Of a stretch of 64,000 nucleotides of DNA, positions 1-8,927 are shown one piece after another. The position numbers and the translations under genes are program-made. This DNA is from Candidatus Pseudobacter hemicellulosilyticus (GTDB taxonomy: Bacteria > Bacteroidota > Bacteroidia > Chitinophagales > Chitinophagaceae): assembly GCA_029202545.1 (NCBI GenBank), contig CP119311.1:4216001-4280000 (forward strand), given 5' to 3'. The notes under the pieces were generated by a model. It did not search any database. It was not told the origin of the DNA and worked only from the letters and a program-made list of their open reading frames with translations. Each line of letters opens with the position of its first letter. Within the stretch, counting starts at the first letter, position 1.

Positions 1-1
1 C

Positions 2-763
2 GGTGTGTCTTCGGGTACTGGTGGTCGTGCAGGTCTGTTCTATGCTTCCAATCCTTCCGGTAACGGCGCTTCCCTGATCTCGCTGACAGATGGCAATGGC
101 AATGCTATCACCGCCAATGCCGGCAAAGATGGTAATGCTGTAGAAGCCAATATTGATGGTAATGGTGTGGCCGTATACGGCTGGGCGCCCACTTTTTCTG
201 AAGGCAGGGCTGCCCGCTTTGAACACTATAATGAGGACAATGAAAGTACTGTAGTGACAGCAAAGACCATAGGTAACGGCAATGCCGGTGAATTTTTTGT
301 GGATCGTACCACCGGTACTTCTGCCGCTGTAAAAGGTGAAGTGAACTCCATCTTCGCCAACTTTGGTACTGCAGGTGTGTATGGCGTTTCTTCAGGCACT
401 GGGGGTTATGCGGGCCTGTTCTATTCTTCCAACGTTGCCGGTAACGGTCCTGCTTTGCTGGCCCTGACTGAAGGTGCTGGTAATGGTCTTACCGCCAATG
501 CCGGTGGATCGGGTGATGGTGTGGAAGCCACCTGTGATGGTACCGGTAATGCCATCTTTGGCTGGATCCCCAATTTTGGTTCCGGTAAAGCCGGCCGTTT
601 TGCCAACTTCAATTCCGCCAACAGCCAGCCCGTAGTGCATGTTACTACCAATGGTACCGGCAGCACCTTCCTGGTGAACCACCAGGGACCTTCCGGCAGC
701 CTGGCCGTATTCCAGAGTGCCTCTACCAACGTGGCCCGGATCAATAAGGCTGGTCGTGGTTTC
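2..763 (+). repeat. Two tandem 381-bp (127-aa) coding repeats
   Basis: Unit 1 starts at nt 2 and unit 2 at nt 383, exactly 381 nt apart and in frame. Shared landmarks are GVSSGTGG, AGLFY(A/S)SN, LTANAG or ITANAG, and GW(A/I)P.F. More copies may lie upstream of the window. Confidence 0.8.
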
Positions 764-1207
764 TTCAACGGCGGTACCCAGAACAGCGGCGCCGACGTGG
801 CTGAAGCTTTTGATGTTACCGGTTCTGTGAACAACTATGAGCCCGGTGATGTGCTGGTGATCTCCACCAATGCTGACCGTACCGTGGAAAAATCTGCTGA
901 AGCCTATTCCACGCTGGTAGCCGGTGTATATGCTACCAAACCTGGTGTATTGCTTACAGAAGAAGATATTGATTCCGAACTGACCGGTAAAGTGCCCATG
1001 GGTGTCATTGGTGTACTGCCTACCAAGGTATGTATGGAAGGTGGCGCTATCAAACGCGGCGACCTGATCGTTACCTCTTCCACTGCCGGTGTGGCCATGA
1101 AGGCTGATCCGGACAAAGTGAAAATTGGCCAGGTGATCGGTAAAGCCCTGGAAGATTTCAACGGCAATGGCATTGGCAAGATCAAAGTGCTGGTGAGTGT
1201 TAAATAA
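2..1207 (+). CDS. Repetitive surface/fibre-like protein, 5' end outside window
   Basis: The frame is open from the window edge, so the N-terminus is missing. About 400 codons are visible. A 127-residue unit beginning GVSSGTGG(R/Y)AGLFY occurs at nt 2 and again at nt 383 in the same frame, rich in Gly, Asn and Ala with recurrent NGNGxA motifs. This suggests a beta-helical or fibre-like shaft. The last ~160 residues form a distinct non-repetitive domain containing GADVAEAF and EPGDVLVIS, which resembles C-terminal domains of phage-tail-fibre-like or self-cleaving (peptidase G2-like) proteins. That resemblance is from memory and uncertain. A small secreted protein follows 16 nt downstream. The function is probably surface adhesion or structure, which is inference. 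Confidence 0.75.
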   Translation, partial: GVSSGTGGRAGLFYASNPSGNGASLISLTDGNGNAITANAGKDGNAVEANIDGNGVAVYGWAPTFSEGRAARFEHYNEDNESTVVTAKTIGNGNAGEFFVDRTTGTSAAVKGEVNSIFANFGTAGVYGVSSGTGGYAGLFYSSNVAGNGPALLALTEGAGNGLTANAGGSGDGVEATCDGTGNAIFGWIPNFGSGKAGRFANFNSANSQPVVHVTTNGTGSTFLVNHQGPSGSLAVFQSASTNVARINKAGRGFFNGGTQNSGADVAEAFDVTGSVNNYEPGDVLVISTNADRTVEKSAEAYSTLVAGVYATKPGVLLTEEDIDSELTGKVPMGVIGVLPTKVCMEGGAIKRGDLIVTSSTAGVAMKADPDKVKIGQVIGKALEDFNGNGIGKIKVLVSVK

Positions 1208-1223
1208 CCCAATAAAACTATCA

Positions 1224-1760
1224 ATGATGAATACTTTTTCTGTTAAGATGAGTGGTCTGCTGCTGGCGGTAACGCTGAGTGCAGCCGCTGTACAGGCCCA
1301 GGAATACCGTACGGATGTCAGCATCCGGGAACAGATTATGAACAAGTCGGTCCCCGGTGCGCAGTTTGCCCCGGGAGCCACTAAAAAGCTGGCAACCCGC
1401 AAAGCGTTGTCAGGGCAGCAGGAGGTCCATAACGAGACTATTGGCACACAGCTGAAAAAGGGTACGGCGCCCGGGATGACCTTTGCGCCCGGCACCGGCG
1501 GCAATGCCAGGACTACACGCTCCCTGGCGGGCGCCCGCAATACAGCGGCTAAAAGAAGCACCTCCGCTTTGCCCAGTGATGCCCAGGCAGCCAAGCCTGC
1601 TGCACCCGCTGCAGAGCGTATGCAATTACCGACACAAGGAACCAGCGAGGATAAAACCCAGACAGAAGCACCCGTTAAAAAGGTGCAGACGTCTACAGTT
1701 CCCAAGCCTGTTGCCCGTCCTGCCCAGCAAAGCGGCGGTAACAGGACTACCAGGCAGTAG
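1224..1760 (+). CDS. Small secreted protein with duplicated FAPG motif
   Basis: The protein has 178 aa. ATG codons at 1224 and 1227 are both possible; either gives a signal peptide with a hydrophobic core (SGLLLAVTLSAAAVQA) and likely cleavage after VQA. The mature part is Ala/Pro/Thr/Lys-rich and low in complexity. An imperfect internal duplication is visible: PGAQFAPGATKK...RKALSG is followed by PGMTFAPGTGGN...RSLAG. No catalytic motif is seen. It lies 16 nt after the fibre-like gene and is probably co-transcribed, so it may serve the same surface structure. I do not recognise the family. Confidence 0.65.
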   Translation: MMNTFSVKMSGLLLAVTLSAAAVQAQEYRTDVSIREQIMNKSVPGAQFAPGATKKLATRKALSGQQEVHNETIGTQLKKGTAPGMTFAPGTGGNARTTRSLAGARNTAAKRSTSALPSDAQAAKPAAPAAERMQLPTQGTSEDKTQTEAPVKKVQTSTVPKPVARPAQQSGGNRTTRQ

Positions 1761-1782
1761 AGGCGCTGCTTAGCAGCATGTA

Positions 1783-1846
1783 AACCGTTCAGGTCAGCCT
1801 GCCCGCCGTTCACCGGTGGCAGCGCTTATGCCTGGACGGTTTTTTT
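1783..1846 (+). terminator. Probable Rho-independent terminator
   Basis: An 11-bp stem, AACCGTTCAGG (1783-1793) with CCTGGACGGTT (1831-1841), has one G-T wobble and runs into a seven-T tract. The loop is long (about 37 nt) and contains further pairing. Confidence 0.5.
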
Positions 1847-1942
1847 GTTGGGACGAACCAGGGAAATAGCGCCTGAAATGGATCACCCGCCAGTGGCGGG
1901 CTATGCATTATGGACGATGGGAAAAGTAAACCTTGATGCTGG

Positions 1943-4804
1943 TTAGCTGAACAGGAACTGGATATCTTCTTCCGTGAGGGATTTTACAAAGCCCTCATCT
2001 TCTGATACCAGGTCTTCCGCCAGTTGTTTCTTGCGTGTTTGCAGCTGGATGATCTTCTCCTCAATAGTATCCTTACAGATCATTTTATAGGCAAAGATAT
2101 TTTTCGTTTGTCCTATGCGGTGAGTTCTGTCGATGGCCTGCTGCTGGACGGCGGTATTCCACCAGGGATCAAAGAGGAAGACATAGTCGGCCGCCGTCAG
2201 GTTCAACCCGGCGTTGCCGGCCTTGAGGCTGATGAGGAATACATTGGTGGTATTGTCGGGTTCCTGGAACCCTGCCACCATTTCCGCTCTTTTGGCAGGC
2301 GGCGTTTGCCCGTCAAAATGATAGAAGGAAATGCCTTTCTCCCGGCAGGCCCCGGCCAGCAGGTCAAGCATACTGGTGAACTGGGAGAACACCAGCACTT
2401 TATGGTCTTTGAGGTTATTGGTCAGCTCTTCCATCAGCAAAGCTGTTTTGACGGACTCGCTGCTTTCCTGCTCTTCTTTGGGCAGGAGCAGGGGCGAGTT
2501 ACAGACCTGCCGCAGTTTCAGCATGCCCTGCAGCACGGCCAGCTTGCTTTTGCCCAGTCCCTCGCTTTTGATATTGAGGAAGAGGCTGCTGCGGATACTT
2601 TCTTTGATGGCGTCATATTGGGCTTTCTGGCTGCTGCCCATATCACACCACATCACCATTTCCGTTTTTTCGGGCAGGTCGCGGGCTACCTGGCCCTTGG
2701 TGCGGCGCAGGATAAAAGGTGCGGTCAGTTTGCGCAGGCCATGGATCTTGTCCTCGTCCTTATCGTGGTCAATTGGATCGGCGTATTCCCTTTTGAAGAA
2801 CTCGCGGCTGCCGAAGATGCCGGGCAGCAGGAAGTCTACCTGTGCATAGAGATCAAAGGTATTGTTCATCACCGGCGTACCGCTGAGTGCTATGCGGGTA
2901 GCGGCCTGTAGCCGGGCTACGGCGCGGGTGATCTGGGCCGACGGGTTTTTGATATTATGGCTTTCATCCAGCACTACGGCGCCAAAGGTCAGCTCACCCA
3001 GCAGCTCAATATCGGAGCGGACAGTGCCATAGCTGGTGATGATCACCCGGGCGGGATGGTTGGCCAGGCCTTCCGTGTCCCTGTCGCTCCCATGGAATAC
3101 CAGGGTAGGGATAGCGGGGGCAAATTTCTGGAGTTCCTGCTGCCAGTTATAGATCAGGGAAGAGGGGCAGATGATCAGGTGCTTGCCTTCAGGCGCCAGC
3201 AGTACCTGGCGGGCCAGGAAGCAGATGGTCTGGAGGGTCTTACCCAATCCCATATCATCGGCCAGGCAGGCGCCGGCGCCGGCTTCGGACAGCAGCTGCA
3301 TCCATTCATAGCCTTTCTGCTGGTAGGGGCGCAGGGTAGCGTTGACCGTTTCGGGAACAGGAAACAATATGTCCTCGCTGGATTGCCAGTGCTGCCATTT
3401 ATCGCGCCAGCCAGTTTGTATGGCAGGTTTCAGCAGGCCGCCTTCTTCGTTCCGGGGTTGCTCGCCAAAGGCCAGCCATTTGCTGACGCGCAGTTCTTTT
3501 TTGGACAGCTTAGCGTGTTTGATGATGGTGGCGTATTGCTGCAGCCATTCCTCATTCAGGATGCCCAGTGAGCCATCCTTCAGCATAACGGTGCGCTGGC
3601 CGGCCAGCAGGATCTTCTGCAATTCTGTTCCAGGGATCTCTTCATCGCCGATGGTCACTTTGAACTGCATCACCAGGATATTGTCTTCCTCTTTTTTCAG
3701 TTCCAGCTCGGTGACGGGCTTGTGCGGCGAATAGCGGAAATGCTGGAGCATATCCATGCCTGTCAGCTCAATATTCAGCTCCAGCAGTTTATGATAGGCT
3801 TTGGGGAACCATTGTTTTTTCTGTGCATCGCTGAAGGAGAGATAATAATAACCGTTCAGCTGCCGGCTGAAATTGGCATGCAGCCCTTCCAGCAGCTGCG
3901 TGAACTGCTGCTCTGCTTCCTTGTTGCGGGCAATGAGGAAGGTTTCCCCATGGCGGGTGATCTCGGTGCTGGCCTTCCAGGGACCATCTATCAGGAAACC
4001 ATCGTACAGCCATTGCGGCGTCAGCATCAGGAAGGCATTGTTCAGCTCGCTGAGCAGCACGCGGTTCACCGGAACGGATTCCACCAGCTGCTGTTCAAAA
4101 TGGTTATTGCGCTGAACGGTATACATATCTTCCAGCCTGGACAATACCTGGGTGGCCAGGGCTTGCGGCTGCTGCGCGTATTGGGTGAGGTCCTGCTGCT
4201 GCAGCCATTCCAGGGTCTGGAAATCCTTATAGGCCAGCAGGTAGTATTCATTGCGACTTTCCAGCAGAAAATGAAAGCGGTTGAATTCCTGCAGGGGATA
4301 GTTGGCGCCATTGAGGTGAATGGCGGTCTGCAATGCAAGGCCGTTGTCATTCTTGACCACTTCAAAATGCAGCTGTGGCTTAAAAGTACTCAGGCTGCAG
4401 GGGCCGGTCTTATAGCTGGTCTTATCTGTTTTCAGTTTATGGAACCATCGGATCAGGGGGGAGAATGGCTTGAGGGCTTCCAGCTGCTGGTGCATTTCGC
4501 GCAGCATGGCGTTCCTGTAAAAGTTGTCAAAGGCGATGCCTGCCCTTTTGATCGTGAATTTCTGTTTTACCTGTCCCTGCAATTGACTGATGCCGGCCCG
4601 GGAGAACTGGTGCATCGCCTCTTTTGCAGGTTTGGGCAGGTGCTCCCAGGCCCGCCTGATCTCGGCATGGTCCAGTTCCTGGTTCGTATAAAAAATGCCT
4701 TTATTGTTCTTGGTGATCAGCAGGGATTCCAGCAGCTGGTGGTCATCCAGCATGCGCTGCGGTGTCAATAACAGTACGGTCTTCGTTTCTTCTTTAATCG
4801 CCAT
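1943..4804 (-). CDS. SNF2-family DEAD/DEAH-like helicase
   Basis: This is a 953-aa ATP-dependent DNA translocase of the SNF2/HepA class. The N-terminal ~480 residues are poorly conserved (SWIM/SNF2-associated type). The motor follows, with Walker A DDMGLGKT near residue 515, Walker B DESH near 611, motif III SGTP near 640, and the C-terminal lobe ending in DPWWN and RTHRIGQT near 895. All signature motifs are present and intact. Family members remodel protein-DNA complexes or rescue stalled RNA polymerase; the target here is not deducible. The gene is monocistronic and divergent from purU, with a good promoter 26 nt upstream. Confidence 0.93.
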   Translation of the reverse strand: MAIKEETKTVLLLTPQRMLDDHQLLESLLITKNNKGIFYTNQELDHAEIRRAWEHLPKPAKEAMHQFSRAGISQLQGQVKQKFTIKRAGIAFDNFYRNAMLREMHQQLEALKPFSPLIRWFHKLKTDKTSYKTGPCSLSTFKPQLHFEVVKNDNGLALQTAIHLNGANYPLQEFNRFHFLLESRNEYYLLAYKDFQTLEWLQQQDLTQYAQQPQALATQVLSRLEDMYTVQRNNHFEQQLVESVPVNRVLLSELNNAFLMLTPQWLYDGFLIDGPWKASTEITRHGETFLIARNKEAEQQFTQLLEGLHANFSRQLNGYYYLSFSDAQKKQWFPKAYHKLLELNIELTGMDMLQHFRYSPHKPVTELELKKEEDNILVMQFKVTIGDEEIPGTELQKILLAGQRTVMLKDGSLGILNEEWLQQYATIIKHAKLSKKELRVSKWLAFGEQPRNEEGGLLKPAIQTGWRDKWQHWQSSEDILFPVPETVNATLRPYQQKGYEWMQLLSEAGAGACLADDMGLGKTLQTICFLARQVLLAPEGKHLIICPSSLIYNWQQELQKFAPAIPTLVFHGSDRDTEGLANHPARVIITSYGTVRSDIELLGELTFGAVVLDESHNIKNPSAQITRAVARLQAATRIALSGTPVMNNTFDLYAQVDFLLPGIFGSREFFKREYADPIDHDKDEDKIHGLRKLTAPFILRRTKGQVARDLPEKTEMVMWCDMGSSQKAQYDAIKESIRSSLFLNIKSEGLGKSKLAVLQGMLKLRQVCNSPLLLPKEEQESSESVKTALLMEELTNNLKDHKVLVFSQFTSMLDLLAGACREKGISFYHFDGQTPPAKRAEMVAGFQEPDNTTNVFLISLKAGNAGLNLTAADYVFLFDPWWNTAVQQQAIDRTHRIGQTKNIFAYKMICKDTIEEKIIQLQTRKKQLAEDLVSEDEGFVKSLTEEDIQFLFS

Positions 4805-4829
4805 CGTTCAGAGGTTACTGCATTTTGCG

Positions 4830-4860
4830 CGAACATACAGTATAAATGGCCACAGGCAAA
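4830..4860 (-). promoter_or_regulatory. Bacteroidota-type promoter for the SNF2 gene
   Basis: Read on the minus strand: TTTG (4860-4857), a 19-nt spacer, then TATGTTCG (4837-4830), which matches TAnnTTTG at all but one fixed position. The predicted leader is about 20 nt. Confidence 0.5.
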
Positions 4861-4973
4861 ACAGCCGGAAAAATTGTCAGTAAATAATCCCGGTCCTTTC
4901 CCTTTCGGGTGGGTAGCTATGGGCCATGCTGACAGTGGTTTTCCCGATGGTGCGGCTGTATAAGCCGGCAGCG

Positions 4974-5004
4974 TTTGATGGCAGAATGAAAATTGGTATA
5001 TTGG
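4974..5004 (+). promoter_or_regulatory. Promoter for purU, near-leaderless
   Basis: TTTG (4974-4977), a 19-nt spacer, then TATATTGG (4997-5004), one mismatch to TAnnTTTG. The ATG at 5008 begins only 3 nt after the box, so transcription is predicted to start at or next to the start codon. Confidence 0.5.
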
Positions 5005-5007
5005 GGC

Positions 5008-5835
5008 ATGATCATTCTGGTACAATGCAAGGACAGGGTAGGGCTGGTAGCGGCCATTGCCGGCGTACTGAGCCAGCATTCCCTCAATATTGTTTCGCTC
5101 CGGGAATATGTAGACAAGGAACAGAACCGTTTTTTCTTCCGCGTGCAGGTGGAACAGGATGCGCCTGCGGGTCTGCTGGAAGCGGCCTTGCAGCAGGTGC
5201 TGCCGGAGGATGCCGTGATATTGGTGAATCCGAGGCCGGAGAAAAAGATCGTGGTGCTGGTAACCAAAGAGTACCATTGCCTGTCGGATATCCTGGTCCG
5301 TCATTATTTCAATACCCTGGGCGCTACGGTGCAGGCGGTGATCGGCAATTACGATACCCTGCAGGATTTCTGCCAGCGTTTCAGCGTGCCTTTCCACCGG
5401 GTGGATTATGGCGGCGCCCATAAGGATACCAGTGAGCAGCAGCTGCAGGAACTGCTGGCGCAATACCAGCCCGATTATATTGTACTGGCTAAATTCATGC
5501 GGATACTGTCGCCGGAATTTGTGCAGCAGTATTCCGGTCGCATCATCAATATACACCATTCCTTCCTGCCTGCTTTTGCGGGGGCGCATCCATATCGCCA
5601 GGCATTTGAACGCGGCGTAAAGCTGATAGGCGCCACGGCGCATTTTGTGACGGATGAGCTGGACGAAGGGCCCATCATTGCGCAGCAGATCATTCCCGTG
5701 AACCACTCTGTAACCACTACGGATATGATCAAGGCCGGTAAAGAAATTGAAACCGCCGTGCTGGCCCGGGGGCTGCGGATGGTGTTTGAGGACCGGGTGT
5801 TCATTTACCGGAACAAGACGGTTGTGTTTGAGTAA
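5008..5835 (+). CDS. purU: Formyltetrahydrofolate deformylase
   Basis: PurU hydrolyses 10-formyl-THF to THF and formate in the cytoplasm, balancing one-carbon units and supplying formate for purine synthesis. The 275-aa length is normal. An N-terminal ACT domain (LVQCKDRVGLVAAIAGVL) is followed by a formyltransferase fold. The active-site triad is visible as N181 and H183 in INIHHSFLPAF and D219 in DELDEGPII. A TTG at 4993 would add five residues, but ATG 5008 fits the family start and the promoter. A strong inverted repeat follows the stop. Confidence 0.95.
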   Translation: MIILVQCKDRVGLVAAIAGVLSQHSLNIVSLREYVDKEQNRFFFRVQVEQDAPAGLLEAALQQVLPEDAVILVNPRPEKKIVVLVTKEYHCLSDILVRHYFNTLGATVQAVIGNYDTLQDFCQRFSVPFHRVDYGGAHKDTSEQQLQELLAQYQPDYIVLAKFMRILSPEFVQQYSGRIINIHHSFLPAFAGAHPYRQAFERGVKLIGATAHFVTDELDEGPIIAQQIIPVNHSVTTTDMIKAGKEIETAVLARGLRMVFEDRVFIYRNKTVVFE

Positions 5836-5860
5836 ATTCCTTCCTGCAACTTAATAAGAA

Positions 5861-5897
5861 CGGCCGCGATCCTGTACAGGATCGCGGCCGCCTTTTT
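5861..5897 (+). terminator. Terminator with 15-bp perfect stem
   Basis: A perfect 30-nt inverted repeat (5861-5890, centre TGTACA) is followed by CCTTTTT. It lies between convergent purU and the T9SS protein gene and may act on both strands. Confidence 0.85.
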
Positions 5898-5907
5898 CCA
5901 TAGGTAC

Positions 5908-8649
5908 TTATTTTTTGATGACCAGCAAATTGAAGCCGGTTGTTTTTCCTGAAGGACTGATGATGGCCACTTTGTACAGGCCGCCCTGGAACCTGTTGTC
6001 CAGTGGCAGCTGGTGGGTCAGTGAGCCGCCCCCATGCCGCAGGGTCTGGCTGGTCAGCTGCTGGCCAACGCTGTTGTAGACCTGTACCCGGTAATTGCCT
6101 GCTTCCATCTGCTGGAAATGCAGTACGGCTGTGCCATTGGTCACCGGGTTGGGATAGAGACGGATGGCGGATCCTGTGGCAGGGATATCTACTTTCACAA
6201 TGCTGCTGACGGCGGAAGCGCCGCTGAGCAGCCATTCCCGCACACGATAGTACTCTACGCCGGGCTGCGGATCAGTATCCAGCCAGCGGTATTCCACGCG
6301 GGCCGTGGTGCTGCCGGTCTGGGGCAACTGGCCTATGCCTGTGAAATTCCAGCCGTCTGTGGAACGCTCTATTTCAAACTGCCGGGTATTCTGCTGATCG
6401 TAGGCCGTCCATTCTATGAGTACGCCGCCGGACTGGCGACTGGCCCTTAAGCTGGTATTGTCAATAGGCAGGCTGCCGGGCACAACGGTAACGGTGGCCA
6501 GGGTGGAGAAAGCGCCTGCACAATTGCCGCTTTGTACCAGTGCCCGGTACTGGGTGGTAGAGGTCAGGTCGCTCACCGTCAACTGTGGCCCGGTTTCGGG
6601 GACATCGTTAATGAGACTGCTGAAATTATCGGTAGAAGATTGCCAGTTGAGGATAGAGCCGGTATAGTCCGCCAGTGACAGCGTAGCAGTATTGGTGCCG
6701 GTCACAACGGAGGTATCACCGCTCAGGGCGCCGCCTGCGCTGGGCGGGTGGATGGTGGCGGTAACAGGTACGCGCAGGGCGCTGGCGCATCCGCTGCTGG
6801 CAACATAATAAGTCTGTGTATTGCTGATGGAGGACGTAGGATAGCTGGCGCCGGTCTGCAGTGAGGAACCGCCTGCTTCTGCCGCAAACCAGTTAATGGT
6901 GCCGGAGGTAGCAGTGGCGGAGAGCGTTACGCTGCCTGGTCCGCATCTTTCTGCGCCGGTAGTGGAGGATATCCCGGTGATAGTCACTGTGGCGTTGTTG
7001 CCGGAAGTGGTGGCGGGACAGCCTTTGGCTCCGGAAACAAGGAGCCGGTAAGCAGTGGAGCCTGTCTGGTTAACTGGTGGTGTATAGGTTTCCAGGTTGG
7101 CATCAGGGATATCCTGGAAGCTGCCGGTAGCATTGCCCTGCCACTGGTAAAAATAAGGACCGCTGCCACTGACTGTGGGTGTCAGTTGAACAGGTACGTT
7201 CAGACAGGCAGCCCCGCCACCGGCTACACTTACGGTAGCCGGTGGGGTGCTGCTGGTGACGGTGATAGAAAATGCGTTGCTGGTAACAGGGGTGCCATTG
7301 CCGCTTTCAATAACGGTAGCCCTGAATTGCGTGTTATTGGCTGGTCCAACCACGGCCAGGGTACTGGTGGTGGAGCCGGAGTAGGCGCCGCCATCGGTGA
7401 CTGCCGTCCAGGTACTGCCATTATTGGTAGACTGCTCCCAGCTGTAGGCGAGGGCGCCGCCTGATGCAGCTGTGGCAATGACGGTCATATCCGCCGTTGC
7501 GCCGGCACAGATCCGCGTATGGGAGCGGGAAGAGTCCTGCGCAATGGTGGGTGGAATATTGAGGGTGGAGGCATTGTAGGCAATAAAGGCATAGTCGCTG
7601 TTGCCGCTGGGAGATACGCGCATGGACCTGACCTGGCTGATGTTTCCGGGAGTAATGCCAAAGTCGGACAGCCGGAACGCCACGATACGGATATCGCGGG
7701 TTACATTGGCCATTGCCGTGTTATAGACAGTGGCTGAATTGTAAGGTGCATTGTGCGGCAGGCGGAAAAGGTCCAGCATATAACTGCCCAGTCGCGGCAG
7801 CTGGGTCATATCCTGGGTCACTGTATTGCCTACCACGGTGCCGCTGGCATTCACAAAACTGAACACATCATTGCCGGCGCTGGGCGAGGCGATCTGGGTG
7901 AGCAGGATATCGGGTTCGGCATCGGTGATCTTGTCTGCATTGAAATTATCTATGGGAAACTGGAACTGGGCGGTACCCGGCAGGTTGGTGACGCCTGTGC
8001 CGAGGTCAAGTCCGTTGGAGCCATCCACCAGTACGGATTTGATGGTCTTGTCACGCACATTGGCCGGTATGGCCACACTGGCTGAGCCATCCACTTTGCT
8101 GGCCAGCGCTATATAGGTGGACCTTGTGCTGTCATTGTTCCCGGAAACGCCGGCCACCGGCAGTGCCCGCCAGCTGCCTTCCACATAGGTAATGCTATGG
8201 CTGTTCAGGATGCCATTGTTGACGCCGGTGGAATAAACAACATCATTGTAAGTAAATGCCAGCAGGTTGTGGGAACTGTCCACAAGCGTTTCATTGGGGA
8301 TGACGCCGGAGGCATTCCAGAAGCCGCCAAAATCAGTGATCACGCCGGCAGTGAGGACAAAATTAAAACCAACCCGGGAGCCTGTACCGCTGGCCGTGGT
8401 CACCTGCACCTGGCCGGAAGCGCCACCGGCCACTACGGCCCTGATGGAGGTGTCTGTCAGTACGGTAAAAGAGGCGGCCTGTGTACCGCCAAACCGAACA
8501 GCTGTGGCGCCGGTAAAGCGGACGCCAAAAATATTGACGGTCATGCCGCGGTTAGCTGCTGTAGGTGTAAAACGGGAAATGGAAGGTGCCTGTGCCAGGA
8601 GTTGAAAAAAGGAAAGGGACAATAAGGCAATGAGTGTAAATTTCTTCAT
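5908..8649 (-). CDS. T9SS-exported multi-domain adhesin-like protein
   Basis: The protein has 913 aa from the ATG at 8649, which opens a clean signal peptide (MKKFTLIALLSLSFFQLLAQ); an upstream in-frame start would only bury it. After cleavage comes an IPT/TIG-like domain (ISRFTPTAANRGMTVNIFG, about residues 20-105), an all-beta region, several PKD/Ig-like modules (SYSWEQ or FYQWQG type motifs), an FN3-like segment, and a C-terminal T9SS sorting domain starting at LYPNPV and ending in VIKK. Family knowledge predicts Sec export followed by T9SS export and surface attachment. No enzymatic domain is recognised, so adhesion is inference. Its last ~180 residues are closely related to the small protein at 11575-12198. 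Confidence 0.85.
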   Translation of the reverse strand: MKKFTLIALLSLSFFQLLAQAPSISRFTPTAANRGMTVNIFGVRFTGATAVRFGGTQAASFTVLTDTSIRAVVAGGASGQVQVTTASGTGSRVGFNFVLTAGVITDFGGFWNASGVIPNETLVDSSHNLLAFTYNDVVYSTGVNNGILNSHSITYVEGSWRALPVAGVSGNNDSTRSTYIALASKVDGSASVAIPANVRDKTIKSVLVDGSNGLDLGTGVTNLPGTAQFQFPIDNFNADKITDAEPDILLTQIASPSAGNDVFSFVNASGTVVGNTVTQDMTQLPRLGSYMLDLFRLPHNAPYNSATVYNTAMANVTRDIRIVAFRLSDFGITPGNISQVRSMRVSPSGNSDYAFIAYNASTLNIPPTIAQDSSRSHTRICAGATADMTVIATAASGGALAYSWEQSTNNGSTWTAVTDGGAYSGSTTSTLAVVGPANNTQFRATVIESGNGTPVTSNAFSITVTSSTPPATVSVAGGGAACLNVPVQLTPTVSGSGPYFYQWQGNATGSFQDIPDANLETYTPPVNQTGSTAYRLLVSGAKGCPATTSGNNATVTITGISSTTGAERCGPGSVTLSATATSGTINWFAAEAGGSSLQTGASYPTSSISNTQTYYVASSGCASALRVPVTATIHPPSAGGALSGDTSVVTGTNTATLSLADYTGSILNWQSSTDNFSSLINDVPETGPQLTVSDLTSTTQYRALVQSGNCAGAFSTLATVTVVPGSLPIDNTSLRASRQSGGVLIEWTAYDQQNTRQFEIERSTDGWNFTGIGQLPQTGSTTARVEYRWLDTDPQPGVEYYRVREWLLSGASAVSSIVKVDIPATGSAIRLYPNPVTNGTAVLHFQQMEAGNYRVQVYNSVGQQLTSQTLRHGGGSLTHQLPLDNRFQGGLYKVAIISPSGKTTGFNLLVIKK

Positions 8650-8744
8650 GATAGGCATATGTTTGTAGTGATGATGCGCAAAAAGATCCATACAGTCCGC
8701 CTGAGCAGACCGGTGTCATTGTACAAAAAAGGGAGGGGGTGATT

Positions 8745-8775
8745 GTTGATCAACTAACTATGATGTATAGTTGAT
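8745..8775. repeat. Inverted repeat in divergent intergenic region
   Basis: ATCAACTA (8749-8756) pairs with TAGTTGAT (8768-8775) across an 11-nt loop. It overlaps a 10-bp palindrome, GTTGATCAAC (8745-8754). It sits between the divergent T9SS protein and rhamnosidase genes, where an operator could lie. Confidence 0.4.
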
Positions 8776-8927
8776 TATAAAATGTAGCAGAAATATGCAT
8801 GAAAAATTTTATGCCTGCAATTTGGGGAAGGTAGACCACTACCGTGGTCCCTTATTGTGGATTTTTTCTGGTTACCTATGACAGTTCTGGGTAAGGAAAT
8901 ACCTATTTTTATCCAAAACCCTGTTCC

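Noticed and set aside
392..1813. Long minus-strand frame (473 codons) opposite the first two genes
   Set aside because: Its product is a low-complexity mirror of the Gly/Asn repeats and has no leader or motif. The plus-strand genes explain the region.
3722..4771. Long plus-strand frame opposite the SNF2 helicase
   Set aside because: Antisense shadow of a conserved gene, with no start context or motif.
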